Of a stretch of 64,000 nucleotides of DNA, positions 20,585 to 29,369 are shown piece after piece (position 1 is the stretch's first letter; each line of letters opens with the position of its first letter). Under the pieces are notes generated by a model. That model worked only from the letters and a program-made list of their open reading frames with translations, was not told the origin of the DNA and made no database searches. Source of the stretch: CAZDDB01 sp963843285 (GTDB lineage Bacteria > Acidobacteriota > HRBIN11 > JAKEFK01); NCBI GenBank assembly GCA_963843285.1, contig CAWJJO010000006.1:138233-202232 (forward strand), written 5' to 3'. A program made the position numbers and the translations under genes.

Positions 20585-20603
20585 AACGTAAATATTGTAT
20601 CGG

Positions 20604-21437
20604 ATGAAAGACGAACGAATCAGCAATCTCGAACGGATTGAAATCGGTTTGTTGCTGGAAGGAATTTATCAGCAATACGGATGCGATTTTCGCGATTATG
20701 CGCTTTCTACCATCCGGCGCAGGCTCTGGAAAAGGGCGCGGGAAGAGAATGTAACAACCATTTCCGCGCTTCAAGAAAAACTGCTTCACGACCACACTTC
20801 TTTCCAGGGCCTCTTTGCCGAACTATCCATACGCACGACGACCATGTTCCGGGATCCCGAATTCTATCTGATGCTGCGCAACAAAGTGATTCCAATGCTC
20901 CGAACATATCCATTTATCAGGATCTGGCATGCGGGTTGCTCCACCGGTGAAGAAGTATTTTCCATGTCGATTTTGCTGAAAGAAGAAGGGTTGTACGACC
21001 GTGCACGCATTTATGCAACAGATCTGGATCCAGAAGCGATTCAGACCGCAAAAGCGAGATCGCTCTCCGTGGAAAACCTTCGGGAATACGTTACCAACTA
21101 TGAGCGAGCAGGAGGAAATTCGTCCCTTTCAGATTACTACATAACGGAACATTCGAGAGCGATTTTCGATCCTTCTTTGAATGCAAATGTGACATTTCTG
21201 GAACACAATCTGGTAACTGACCATTCATTCATGGAGTTCAATCTCATTCTTTGCAGAAACGTGTTGATCTACTTTAATAAGGGTCTAAAGAATCGTGTTC
21301 ATGAACTGCTGTACCAGAGCCTTTGCAGATTCGGCGTTCTGGGCTTGGGCCGGCGAGAGTCTCTCGATTTTACCTGCCGGGAGCGTTCTTACGTACCGCT
21401 GTCCGACGGGTACAAAGTTTACCGGAAGCTTCGCTGA
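20604..21437 (+). CDS. CheR-type SAM-dependent methyltransferase
   Basis: A 277-residue protein with the all-alpha CheR N-terminal domain ('FRDYALSTIRRRLWKR') and the SAM-binding catalytic domain ('WHAGCSTGEEVFSMS' near residue 109, 'YATDLDPEAIQTAKA', 'LILCRNVLIYF'). CheR enzymes methylate glutamates on chemoreceptors, but no receptor is present here. A TTG at 20595 is also possible; the ATG at 20604 is preferred. It follows the poly-HAMP kinase by 19 bases, and its stop overlaps the next start (TGATG). A likely role is modification of, or scaffolding in, this kinase system. Confidence 0.88.
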   Translation: MKDERISNLERIEIGLLLEGIYQQYGCDFRDYALSTIRRRLWKRAREENVTTISALQEKLLHDHTSFQGLFAELSIRTTTMFRDPEFYLMLRNKVIPMLRTYPFIRIWHAGCSTGEEVFSMSILLKEEGLYDRARIYATDLDPEAIQTAKARSLSVENLREYVTNYERAGGNSSLSDYYITEHSRAIFDPSLNANVTFLEHNLVTDHSFMEFNLILCRNVLIYFNKGLKNRVHELLYQSLCRFGVLGLGRRESLDFTCRERSYVPLSDGYKVYRKLR

Positions 21438-22924
21438 TGCAGGAAAGAAACAAGATCAACATCCTGATGGTTGATGATCATCCGGAAAGTCTGGTCGCAC
21501 TGGAAGCAGTCTTATCCAGCGTCAATTACAATCTGGTGAAGGCGAATTCCGGCGAAGAAGCTCTGCGCGCGCTTCTGAGGACGGATTTTGCATTAATCCT
21601 TCTCGATGTGCGCATGCCGGATCTCAACGGTTTCGAGATTGCGCGCTTAATTCGGCAACGGGAAAAGAGCAGGCACATTCCGATCATTTTTGTGACGGGA
21701 TACAACAAGGATACTGAGTCGGTTACCGAAGGATACATGTCCGGCGCGGTGGACTATCTCATGAAGCCCGTAGACCCGGATATTTTGCGCGCAAAGACGT
21801 CGTTCTTTATCGATCTATTTATCAAGAACGAGTCTGTAAAACAAGCGGGAAAGCATTATGCCCAGCTGGTGGAAACTGCGAGAGTCATTGTGTGGCGTCT
21901 GGATGCTCAATCGCTGGAATTCAGCTATGTAAGTAGGGAAGCTGAGAATATTCTTGGATACCCGGTGTCGGAATGGACCGCGGCTCATGATTTCTTGAAG
22001 AATCACATTCATCCGGATGACCGTGAGCGCATCGTTTCCTCTTTTTTGAAGATCGCAGCTGATCGTATGCCCTCCGAGCTGGAATATCGAATGGTTGCAG
22101 CGGACGAACGAATTGTTTGGTTTCACAATCTATTGCGCGTCCCCGAAGAAGATCTCGGGGGATCGGAGTTGATTGGAATCATGCTGGAGATTACCGAACG
22201 GAAAGAGGCGGAAGAAGCGATTCGGAGAGCGAACGAAGATCTCGAACAGCGTGTACAGGAACGGACGATGGAATTGCAGAAAATGCTGTCGGAAAAAGAA
22301 ATGCTTCTCAAAGAGATTCATCATCGCGTAAAAAATAATCTTCAGATCATCTCCAGTTTGTTGAGTCTGCAAAAGAATTATGCAAAAAATGAAGATGGCT
22401 GGCACGTTCTCACCGAGAGTCAGAATCGCGTATTTACGATGGCGCTGATTCACGAAAAACTCTACAAAACGGCTAATCTTGCGGAGATTGATTTTTCCAC
22501 TTATATCCTGGATCTCGGTTCCAGCCTGTTTGAATCGTATGGAGTCGGTCCGGACAGAGTGAAATTGATCGTACAATCAGCCGAGGCGCTGAATATCGAT
22601 ACGGCAATCCCGTGCGGGTTGATTGTAAATGAACTGGTTACCAATGCGTTGAAATACGCTTTTCCGGATGGCCGGAGCGGTGAGATTACAGTCAGTCTGA
22701 CACGCAGCAACGGGCAGTTCTCTATGATCGTTCGAGACAATGGCGTGGGCGTCCCAAACGATTTAGATTTGCGAAAAACGGATTCACTGGGAATGAGACT
22801 CGTATATACCCTTACCGCGCAGCTTCATGGAACTCTAGATTTAGTACGCTCGCCTGGAACCGCGCTTCACATTGTCTTTCCAGAATCGAAAAGCACTCAG
22901 ACTCACGCCCCCGCGATCGCCTAA
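21437..22924 (+). CDS. Response regulator-PAS-HisKA_2 sensor kinase
   Basis: A 495-residue protein with an N-terminal REC domain (Asp near 56 in 'LILLDVRMPDLNG', Lys in 'YLMKPVDPD'), a PAS/PAC domain (about 142-258), a coiled coil, HisKA_2 ('EIHHRVKNNLQIISSLLSL', His near 295) and HATPase_c ('DNGVGVP', 'LGMRLVYTL'). HisKA_2/HWE kinases commonly act in general stress and light signalling. The start is the ATG at 21437, which shares its A with the CheR stop codon; the frame is open further upstream but overlaps CheR. The fused REC suggests it receives phosphate from the poly-HAMP kinase, forming a relay. That link is inference. Confidence 0.92.
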   Translation: MQERNKINILMVDDHPESLVALEAVLSSVNYNLVKANSGEEALRALLRTDFALILLDVRMPDLNGFEIARLIRQREKSRHIPIIFVTGYNKDTESVTEGYMSGAVDYLMKPVDPDILRAKTSFFIDLFIKNESVKQAGKHYAQLVETARVIVWRLDAQSLEFSYVSREAENILGYPVSEWTAAHDFLKNHIHPDDRERIVSSFLKIAADRMPSELEYRMVAADERIVWFHNLLRVPEEDLGGSELIGIMLEITERKEAEEAIRRANEDLEQRVQERTMELQKMLSEKEMLLKEIHHRVKNNLQIISSLLSLQKNYAKNEDGWHVLTESQNRVFTMALIHEKLYKTANLAEIDFSTYILDLGSSLFESYGVGPDRVKLIVQSAEALNIDTAIPCGLIVNELVTNALKYAFPDGRSGEITVSLTRSNGQFSMIVRDNGVGVPNDLDLRKTDSLGMRLVYTLTAQLHGTLDLVRSPGTALHIVFPESKSTQTHAPAIA

Positions 22925-23127
22925 AAAAATATTCTTCGGCTGTCACCTCATCTCGGTTTTCGCGACAGTGCGACAGAAGGTGGCTTGGAAAATGAAGCAA
23001 ACCATGCTTTGTGTGTCGTAGAAAGGACTACAAAGCGAAACTCCAAAAACTACAAACAAATGATAGGGTTTTCGATATTTCAAAATCTGCCATCCAGATA
23101 CTATTCGTAACTGAGGAGGACACAAAG

Positions 23128-24021
23128 ATGTCGAAATCCGCAACTGTTACGAAAGAGAGGAAAGAAACTGGTTCAAAAGAGGCGCTGCGTCTCTATCTGA
23201 GTGAGATCGCCCATACCCCGCTGCTGAGCGTGGAAGAAGAAAAGGATTTGGGATGTCGAATTCAGCAAGGTGATCATGCTGCGCTGAAAAAACTTGTGGA
23301 GTCCAACTTGAAATTTGTGGTCAAAATGGCCAAAAAATACCGGCATTTTGGAGTTTCCTTCTTGGATCTAATTAATGAGGGAAACCTGGGTTTGATCGAA
23401 GCCGCAAAACGCTTCGATCCGAATCGCAACGTGAAGTTCATTTCTTATGCGGTATGGTGGATTCGCCAATCGATTCTGACAGCTCTCTCCAATTTGGGAC
23501 GTCCGTTAAGACTTCCCATCAAAATCAATGCGGCACTGTATAAGGTTGGAGTCACTGTCGCAAACCATTTAAGCGAAACAAGTGAAAAACTGAGTTTGGA
23601 TGAGCTTGCCGCAGAAGTCGGCATGAATCGGGACGATCTGATCTCCATTCTGGAGGTTGGAGGGGAGGGTATTTCTCTAAACCAGCCACTGACAAGAGGG
23701 ACGGATTGGGCTCTGGAAGATCAGTTAATACAAAAATCCATTCCATCTGTTGAACAGGAAGCCATGAGTCGGTCTGTCAAACAATGCCTGAACGAAATCC
23801 TGGAGGATCTGGGAACCAGAGAGCAACAGGTACTGAGACTTCGGTACGGCTTGGATGATGATAGTACTCTTACACTTCAGGAAATTGGGAATCGGATCGG
23901 CCTTTCACGGGAACGGGTCAGGCAAATTGAAGAAAAGGCCCTTCAAAAACTCCGAAAAAATCGAAAGACATTGTCATTATGGAACGTCTGCTATACGGAA
24001 GTCAGCCAAGCCGCCTACTGA
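23128..24021 (+). CDS. RpoD/RpoS-family alternative sigma factor
   Basis: A 297-residue group 2-type sigma factor with region 1.2 ('LRLYLSEIAHTPLLSVEEE'), region 2 ('FLDLINEGNLGLIEAAKRF', 'FISYAVWWIRQSI'), region 3 and region 4 ('LTLQEIGNRIGLSRERVRQ'). It lacks the long region 1.1 of a housekeeping sigma. A GAGGAGG site precedes ATG 23128, which sets the start despite an open frame to 23011. It sits between HisKA_2 kinase genes and close to many small stress proteins, so a general-stress role is plausible. No anti-sigma gene is seen beside it. Confidence 0.92.
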   Translation: MSKSATVTKERKETGSKEALRLYLSEIAHTPLLSVEEEKDLGCRIQQGDHAALKKLVESNLKFVVKMAKKYRHFGVSFLDLINEGNLGLIEAAKRFDPNRNVKFISYAVWWIRQSILTALSNLGRPLRLPIKINAALYKVGVTVANHLSETSEKLSLDELAAEVGMNRDDLISILEVGGEGISLNQPLTRGTDWALEDQLIQKSIPSVEQEAMSRSVKQCLNEILEDLGTREQQVLRLRYGLDDDSTLTLQEIGNRIGLSRERVRQIEEKALQKLRKNRKTLSLWNVCYTEVSQAAY

Positions 24022-24036
24022 CATTGCGAGGATGCC

Positions 24037-24522
24037 ATGAGAATACTTGGATGGATGATTGTAATTGTGGTGGCTATGCTTTTTAGTGGCATAGCTGGCG
24101 GCCAGCAGCAGACCGAACCTGAAAAGGGTGTCGCACTCCTCTCAGTTAGCAAAGATGGAAACGGAACAGGGCTGATTGTTTCTTCGCCGCCTGGCATCGA
24201 ATGCGGCGATGGAGGAAGCTCCTGTTCCGCCTCTTTTGTCTTTGGGACTCCGGTCACCCTAACCGCTCAGCCAATCGACCGTGATTCCGTTTTTGAGGCA
24301 TGGTCTGCAGCATCAGGTTCCACAACAAACTGCACGGCAGTAAAATCGGATTGTAATTTTATCCTCACTGAGGATTCATCGATCAAAGGTACGTTTGTTT
24401 CTCATGTATCGCGGACCTTTCATTTGACCGAGGAATCGGGAATCACCGCTACTTTTGTCCATTCTCATCATGGATCGTGGGCAGGTCCGACTGCTCCATC
24501 ACAACGGACGAAACTTCGGTAA
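24037..24522 (+). CDS. Exported protein with InlB-type beta repeat
   Basis: A 161-residue protein with a signal peptide (residues 1-22) and a single divergent InlB B-repeat-like module: 'GTPVTLTAQPIDRDSVFEAW', paired cysteines, and two closing strands 'IKGTFV' and 'ITATFV'. Such modules are common in secreted or surface proteins. The start is 15 bases after the sigma factor stop, so co-transcription is likely. The role is unknown. Confidence 0.65.
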   Translation: MRILGWMIVIVVAMLFSGIAGGQQQTEPEKGVALLSVSKDGNGTGLIVSSPPGIECGDGGSSCSASFVFGTPVTLTAQPIDRDSVFEAWSAASGSTTNCTAVKSDCNFILTEDSSIKGTFVSHVSRTFHLTEESGITATFVHSHHGSWAGPTAPSQRTKLR

Positions 24523-24550
24523 CGTTCATCATCATTTCGAAGAGTCTTGG

Positions 24551-24595
24551 AATTTTCACAAGAAATTTTCACAAGATTCGGGAAGGGGCTATAAT
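24551..24595 (+). promoter_or_regulatory. Sigma-70-like promoter overlapping a perfect 13-bp tandem repeat
   Basis: AATTTTCACAAGA occurs twice in direct tandem (24551-24563 and 24564-24576). A perfect TATAAT follows at 24590-24595. A weak -35 (TTTTCA, 24566-24571) inside the second copy gives an 18-base spacer. The position suits transcription of the CheB/CheR kinase gene. The repeats could be a tandem activator site. Confidence 0.5.
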
Positions 24596-24615
24596 ATTCG
24601 CTGGATGATGGACGA

Positions 24616-27600
24616 TTGAAGCATAAAGTGCCTCCCATGCATGTTGCAGACCCACAAGTTCGTCGAGCAAAGGTCCGTACTCCGGAAAGCAAGGAGATGA
24701 AGCGGTCCGTAAAGAACATATTTCCCGTAGTCGGAATCGGCGCTTCTGCGGGAGGACTCGAAGCGGTCAAGGAGCTATTTAAACACTTGCCGCCTGATAC
24801 AGGAATGTCATTTGTCTTCATACAGCACCTGGATCCTACTCATGCGAGCTCACTTCCGGAAATTCTTTCCCGGACAACGAGAATCCCCGTGATAGAGACG
24901 AGTCATGATCTGCGATTGAAACCGGATCATATATTCGTAATTCCGCCAAATAAAGACATCACGGTATCCAACGCAACGCTGTTTCTTTCTCCGCGAAACA
25001 AAAGTAGCGGGCTGCACTTACCAATAGATACTTTCTTGCAGACCTTGGCGGAAGACAAAAAGGGCGCTGCGGTTGGCGTGATTTTGTCAGGAACAGGCTC
25101 CGATGGAGTTCTAGGATTAAGAGCGATCAAAAGCGAGGGCGGGATCACTTTCGCACAGGACAGCGAATCGGCAAAATATGCCGCTATGCCGGAAAATGCG
25201 ATCGCCGCAGGAGTTGTGGATTTCGTTCTGAGCCCCCGGAAAATCGCGGATGAGCTCGTCAAACTTTCCCGATTCGAGGGCCGGGCGTTTCTGTTTGGCA
25301 AGTCGATCCGGCCTGGAGTTGGCGCCGCTGAAAGGGGAAATCACTTGCGGGCGATTATCGCTTTGTTGCGCGAATCTACCGGAGTGGACTTTTCCCATTA
25401 CAATCCCAACATGATCGTACGGCGCATTTTCCGCCGTATGGCTTTAGCCAAAACACAAAAACTGGAACAGTACGCTGAGAGCCTTCTCAAAAATCCTTCC
25501 GAAGCGCGCGCCCTCTACGAGGACATCTTCATCCACGTCACTAATTTCTTCCGGGATCCGGATCGATTTGAAGTCCTGAAATCAAGCATCTATCCTGCGA
25601 TCGCAAAAAACAAAAAGCCTGGAGAAGCGATCCGGATCTGGTGTGCCGGATGTTCGACAGGCGAAGAGGCTTACTCTTTGGCCATCACCTTACTGGAGTA
25701 TTTGGGTTCTAAAGAAGCTCATATCCCGATCCAGATTTTCGCTACCGATATTAGTGAAACTGCAATTAACAAAGCGCGCGCGGCGACCTATCCAGCCAAT
25801 ATTGAGGCGCATGTCTCACCGGAGCGCCTGAAACGCTTTTTCGTAAAACAGGAAGGTGGCTATCAAATCAGCAAGGCTGTCAGGGAACTCTGTATCTTTA
25901 CAAAGCACGACGTGACAAAGGATCCACCCTTTTCACGGTTGGATTTGATCAGTTGCTCGAATGTCCTCATCTATTTTAGTCCGCCGATGCAAAGGAAAAT
26001 CCTTTCTATTTTCCATTATGCACTCAAACCATCCGGTTTTCTGATTCTGGGAAAATCCGAATCCGTCGGCAGGCAACTTCATTTTTTCGAGCCAACGGAA
26101 GTGAAACACAAGATCTATTCAAGGAAAAAGACTTTTTCGCCAAACATCGGGTTAGCTTACAGCAACCTCTCTTCTCAACCTGTGATGAAGAAAGGTTTGG
26201 AGAGCCAAGAGGGTCCGGAGAATGTTTTTGATTTGCAAAAGCAAGTTGACCAGCTCGTACTTTCAAGATACAGGCATCGAGGGGTGATCGTTGATGAAAA
26301 CATGAAAATTGTTCAATTTCGGGGAATCATGGGCCCTCTTCTTGACCCTGCATCAGGAGAAGCCACTCTGGATCTGATTAGAATGCTTCATAAAGATTTG
26401 CGGGTGCCTCTGCGCGTTTTGATTCAGAAGGCGAGAAAGGAAAATCAAGCGGTTGTCAAAAAAAATGTACAGGTAAAAATCGATAGAACCGTGATTTATT
26501 TTTCTCTCGAAGTAATTCCCGTTGCTAATCCCCGCGACCGGGAGAAATTCTTTTTAGTACTGCTGGAAGAAGAACATTCTCTTCCAAAGGCAAGTCAGTC
26601 CCTGCGTGGGAAAAGAGCCGCGAAACCCGGTGACAGGGACCGGGAAATCCGTATCGTGGAATTGCAGCAGGAGCTGCAGGAATCCAGGGAATACCTTCAG
26701 TCGATGATCGAGCAGCACGAAGTCGGCAACGAAAAACTGGATGCTGCCAACGAGGAATTGCAGTCTGCAAACGAAGAGCTGCAAAGTGCAAACGAAGAAT
26801 TGGAAACGGCGAAAGAAGAGCTGGAGTCCAGTAATGAAGAGCTCAACACAGTGAATGAGGAGTTGCAAAATCGCAACTTGGATTTGGAACAATTAAACAA
26901 GCAATTCAGGGCGACCCGTGACTATGCAGAAGCGATCATTAAGACAATGCGTGAACCTTTCGTCGTTCTCGACTCCACGCTGAAGGTAAAGTCAGGGAAC
27001 GCTGCGTTCTATCGCACGTTTAAGTTAGACCCGAATCAAACATTGAATCGCTATCTTTTTGACCTTGTCCATGCACAGTGGAATATTCCCCGGTTGCGCC
27101 CGATGCTGGAGAATGTGCTGGTGAAGGGAGTGGAATTCCAGGATTATGAGACGGAAGGTGACTTTCCCGGCATCGGGACCAGAACCCTATCTCTGAACGC
27201 TCGGCGTATTTCAGAGGGAGACGGCCGGGAGGAATTGATCCTCCTTGCCATCGGGGATATCACGCACCAGAAAGAATTAGATGCTGCCCATGATGTCATG
27301 CTTCAAGAAGTTCATCACAGGGTAAAGAATAGTTTACAATTGATATCCAGCTTGTTGAGCCTTCAAGCCCCATTTATCCATGATGAAAACGCGCTGGCGT
27401 TGTTTAAAGAAAGCGCGAACCGGATCAGATCAATCGCCTTCATTCATGAGAAACTGCATCAGGCAGGGAAACCCGCGACGGTGAACTTCAAAGAGTATGT
27501 ATTCGATCTTGCGAACAGTTTGTTCGGATTCTACGGACTGGACCCGAAAAAGATTACACTCAGTTTGGACCTGGACGATGTCCTTCTTCCTATGAAGCGT

Positions 27601-27906
27601 GCAGTTCCGTGTGGGCTCATCCTCAACGAACTGATTACCAATGCAATGAAATATGCTTTTCCAGCAGACAGGAAAGGGGAAATTCACATAGAATTGAAAC
27701 AACACCGAGATGTTCGCGGCCAGAAAACGAGTAGCTATGGACTTACAGTGCGCGATAGCGGCATAGGAATACCCACGGATTTTAACCTGGAAGAAACAAC
27801 CACGTTAGGCATGCGAATCATTCGACTGTTAACGAAACAGATCGATGGAACTCTGGAGATGCAGCTCAGTCCGGGCACGACGTTTCACATCACTTTCCCC
27901 CAATAA
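24616..27906 (+). CDS. CheB-CheR-PAS-HisKA_2 fusion kinase
   Basis: A 1,096-residue fusion. The CheB methylesterase domain (about 41-206) shows the Ser in 'GIGASAGGLEAV', His in 'FIQHLDPTHASSL' and Asp in 'LSGTGSDGVLG'. CheR follows (about 240-498, 'WCAGCSTGEEAYSLA'). A long coiled coil (about 675-762) carries repeated 'NEEL' heptads, then PAS (about 768-888), HisKA_2 ('EVHHRVKNSLQLISSLLS') and HATPase_c. Such fusions are known, but their targets are poorly defined. The start could be TTG 24616 or ATG 24637. The kinase module is close to that of the 21437 gene, suggesting shared partners. Confidence 0.92.
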   Translation: MKHKVPPMHVADPQVRRAKVRTPESKEMKRSVKNIFPVVGIGASAGGLEAVKELFKHLPPDTGMSFVFIQHLDPTHASSLPEILSRTTRIPVIETSHDLRLKPDHIFVIPPNKDITVSNATLFLSPRNKSSGLHLPIDTFLQTLAEDKKGAAVGVILSGTGSDGVLGLRAIKSEGGITFAQDSESAKYAAMPENAIAAGVVDFVLSPRKIADELVKLSRFEGRAFLFGKSIRPGVGAAERGNHLRAIIALLRESTGVDFSHYNPNMIVRRIFRRMALAKTQKLEQYAESLLKNPSEARALYEDIFIHVTNFFRDPDRFEVLKSSIYPAIAKNKKPGEAIRIWCAGCSTGEEAYSLAITLLEYLGSKEAHIPIQIFATDISETAINKARAATYPANIEAHVSPERLKRFFVKQEGGYQISKAVRELCIFTKHDVTKDPPFSRLDLISCSNVLIYFSPPMQRKILSIFHYALKPSGFLILGKSESVGRQLHFFEPTEVKHKIYSRKKTFSPNIGLAYSNLSSQPVMKKGLESQEGPENVFDLQKQVDQLVLSRYRHRGVIVDENMKIVQFRGIMGPLLDPASGEATLDLIRMLHKDLRVPLRVLIQKARKENQAVVKKNVQVKIDRTVIYFSLEVIPVANPRDREKFFLVLLEEEHSLPKASQSLRGKRAAKPGDRDREIRIVELQQELQESREYLQSMIEQHEVGNEKLDAANEELQSANEELQSANEELETAKEELESSNEELNTVNEELQNRNLDLEQLNKQFRATRDYAEAIIKTMREPFVVLDSTLKVKSGNAAFYRTFKLDPNQTLNRYLFDLVHAQWNIPRLRPMLENVLVKGVEFQDYETEGDFPGIGTRTLSLNARRISEGDGREELILLAIGDITHQKELDAAHDVMLQEVHHRVKNSLQLISSLLSLQAPFIHDENALALFKESANRIRSIAFIHEKLHQAGKPATVNFKEYVFDLANSLFGFYGLDPKKITLSLDLDDVLLPMKRAVPCGLILNELITNAMKYAFPADRKGEIHIELKQHRDVRGQKTSSYGLTVRDSGIGIPTDFNLEETTTLGMRIIRLLTKQIDGTLEMQLSPGTTFHITFPQ

Positions 27907-28088
27907 AAGACAGCTCTGATCATCAGCGGGGCAAACTAGAACGCAAGGAACCGGTTGCTGTGCACCGCATGGACGTCACAGAATCAGTTACAAAAACGCC
28001 GTCGGTTGGCCACAAGAAATGACGAGCGCCTCGACACCAAAACGGCCACAAGGATCACATCGTTGGTTGTGTTGGAGGATAAAAATAT

Positions 28089-28706
28089 ATGACACGCCTG
28101 CGAATTTATCTAAGTGTATGTCTCATTCTTTTCTTTGGGCTGCTAGAGTACGCCGGAGCAAATGAATCTATTCTCGCACTTCATCAGAATGGAAGGACAC
28201 GATTGGACAAAGCAAGCGGGAATGTGGAGGACTATTCGGCACGCCTGGCAACCACGATCGCCGGACAAAATGTGGAACAGATGAAGTATCACAAATTTAC
28301 CATTCTGGTCAATCCGCTTTCAAGCGGTGAGTACGAGATCCAGGTTTACCGAACGGTTCTTTACGGAAAACGGAAGGTATGCAGTATCTTTTCTTCGGTC
28401 TACGAATCCAGTATTGAGTATGTGTATAATTACGATCAACAAACTCGTGAAATTGTCCGGATGCACTTCGTCTTCCCGCCAAACTCACTGACAGGATGGG
28501 CCAATCCTGATGATTTTTCAACAATAACCCAATTTGACTGGAAGGAACAGTTCCCTGGAAGGAATTGTTCGGTCTCTACTCTCGAAGAATCTGGGAGGGA
28601 ATATCTGGAAGCAGGTTGCTTTCAGAATCGAGATGACGCAGTTCGATTTGCGCAAAAGTTTATCGATTATGTATTGAGCAGCCGCGGAGTGTCCAACACG
28701 CCGTGA
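28089..28706 (+). CDS. Exported protein of unknown function
   Basis: A 205-residue protein with a signal peptide (residues 1-24, 'LSVCLILFFGLLEYAGA'). The mature part is mixed alpha/beta with three cysteines and ends in a helix 'DAVRFAQKFIDYVLS'. A GGAGG site lies about eight bases before the ATG. It is followed 36 bases later by the DUF3185-like gene. I do not recognise a family. Confidence 0.6.
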   Translation: MTRLRIYLSVCLILFFGLLEYAGANESILALHQNGRTRLDKASGNVEDYSARLATTIAGQNVEQMKYHKFTILVNPLSSGEYEIQVYRTVLYGKRKVCSIFSSVYESSIEYVYNYDQQTREIVRMHFVFPPNSLTGWANPDDFSTITQFDWKEQFPGRNCSVSTLEESGREYLEAGCFQNRDDAVRFAQKFIDYVLSSRGVSNTP

Positions 28707-28742
28707 TGGGCTCAACTTATTTGGTCCATTTAGGAGGAGAAT

Positions 28743-28958
28743 GTGCTAAGAATCGTGGGGATTATTTTGATCGTGCTGGGTATTGTTGCTCTGATTTTTC
28801 AGGGCATCACTTACACTACGCGTGAGAAAGTGATTGATCTTGGTCCGCTTCAAGCAACTGCAAAGAAAGAGAAAACCATCCCACTTCCGCCTGTACTGGG
28901 CGGGATCGCACTTGTGGGTGGAATCGTATTGTTGATTGCCGGCGGCAAGAAAACGTAG
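28743..28958 (+). CDS. DUF3185-like small membrane protein
   Basis: A 71-residue protein with two hydrophobic helices ('IVGIILIVLGIVALIFQGI' and 'VLGGIALVGGIVLLIAGG') around a polar 'TTREKVIDLGPLQATAKKEKT' loop, the pattern of the DUF3185 family. It starts with GTG at 28743, five bases after AGGAGGA; the overlapping ATG at 28741 hits a stop at once. Function unknown; probably a stress-related inner-membrane protein like others in the window. Confidence 0.75.
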   Translation: MLRIVGIILIVLGIVALIFQGITYTTREKVIDLGPLQATAKKEKTIPLPPVLGGIALVGGIVLLIAGGKKT

Positions 28959-29038
28959 ACCCGGCTCGGCCTGCGATGAATGAAAATCTCATCAGTCGCG
29001 GGCCATTGAATTGGTAACTGTTTTTAGGAGAGAGCCAG

Positions 29039-29369
29039 ATGAAAAAAGTTGGAGTGATTGGCTGTGGCGTACTGTTGATTCTTGCGCTGATTTTGGGAGT
29101 TACAGCGTTTTCCTCATACAACGGCCTGGTAAAGCTCGATGAAGGAGTCAAGAGCTCGTGGTCCCAGGTCCAAAATGCATATCAGCGTAGAGCGGATTTG
29201 ATTCCCAATCTTGTGCGGACGATGCAAGGTGCGGCGAATTTTGAACGGGAAACTTTGAAGGAAGTGATCGAAGCGCTCGCGCGAGCCAGTTCCATACATG
29301 GGTTTTCAGGAAAAGGCTTACTTCCAGGCCACTGCCGGCGCAGAGAAGCCGCCGGAGGTACGGTTCTGA
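29039..29369 (+). pseudogene. lemA: LemA-family gene with internal deletion
   Basis: The first 80 residues are a good LemA start: one membrane helix, then 'YNGLVKLDEGVKSSWSQVQN', 'YQRRADLIPNLV' and 'TLKEVIEA'. At about 29290 the sequence jumps, in another frame, to the typical LemA end 'GFQEKAYFQATAGAEKPPEV', ending at TGA 29367. LemA proteins have about 180-190 residues, so about 80 internal codons are missing and the frame has shifted. If read straight through, the frame gives a 134-residue product with an unrelated tail ending at 29443. The gene still sits before TPM-domain genes, the usual lemA context. Confidence 0.85.

Noticed and set aside
23006..23036. Bulged inverted repeat upstream of the sigma factor gene
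   Set aside because: Two short four- to five-base arms separated by a seven-base bulge; could occur by chance.
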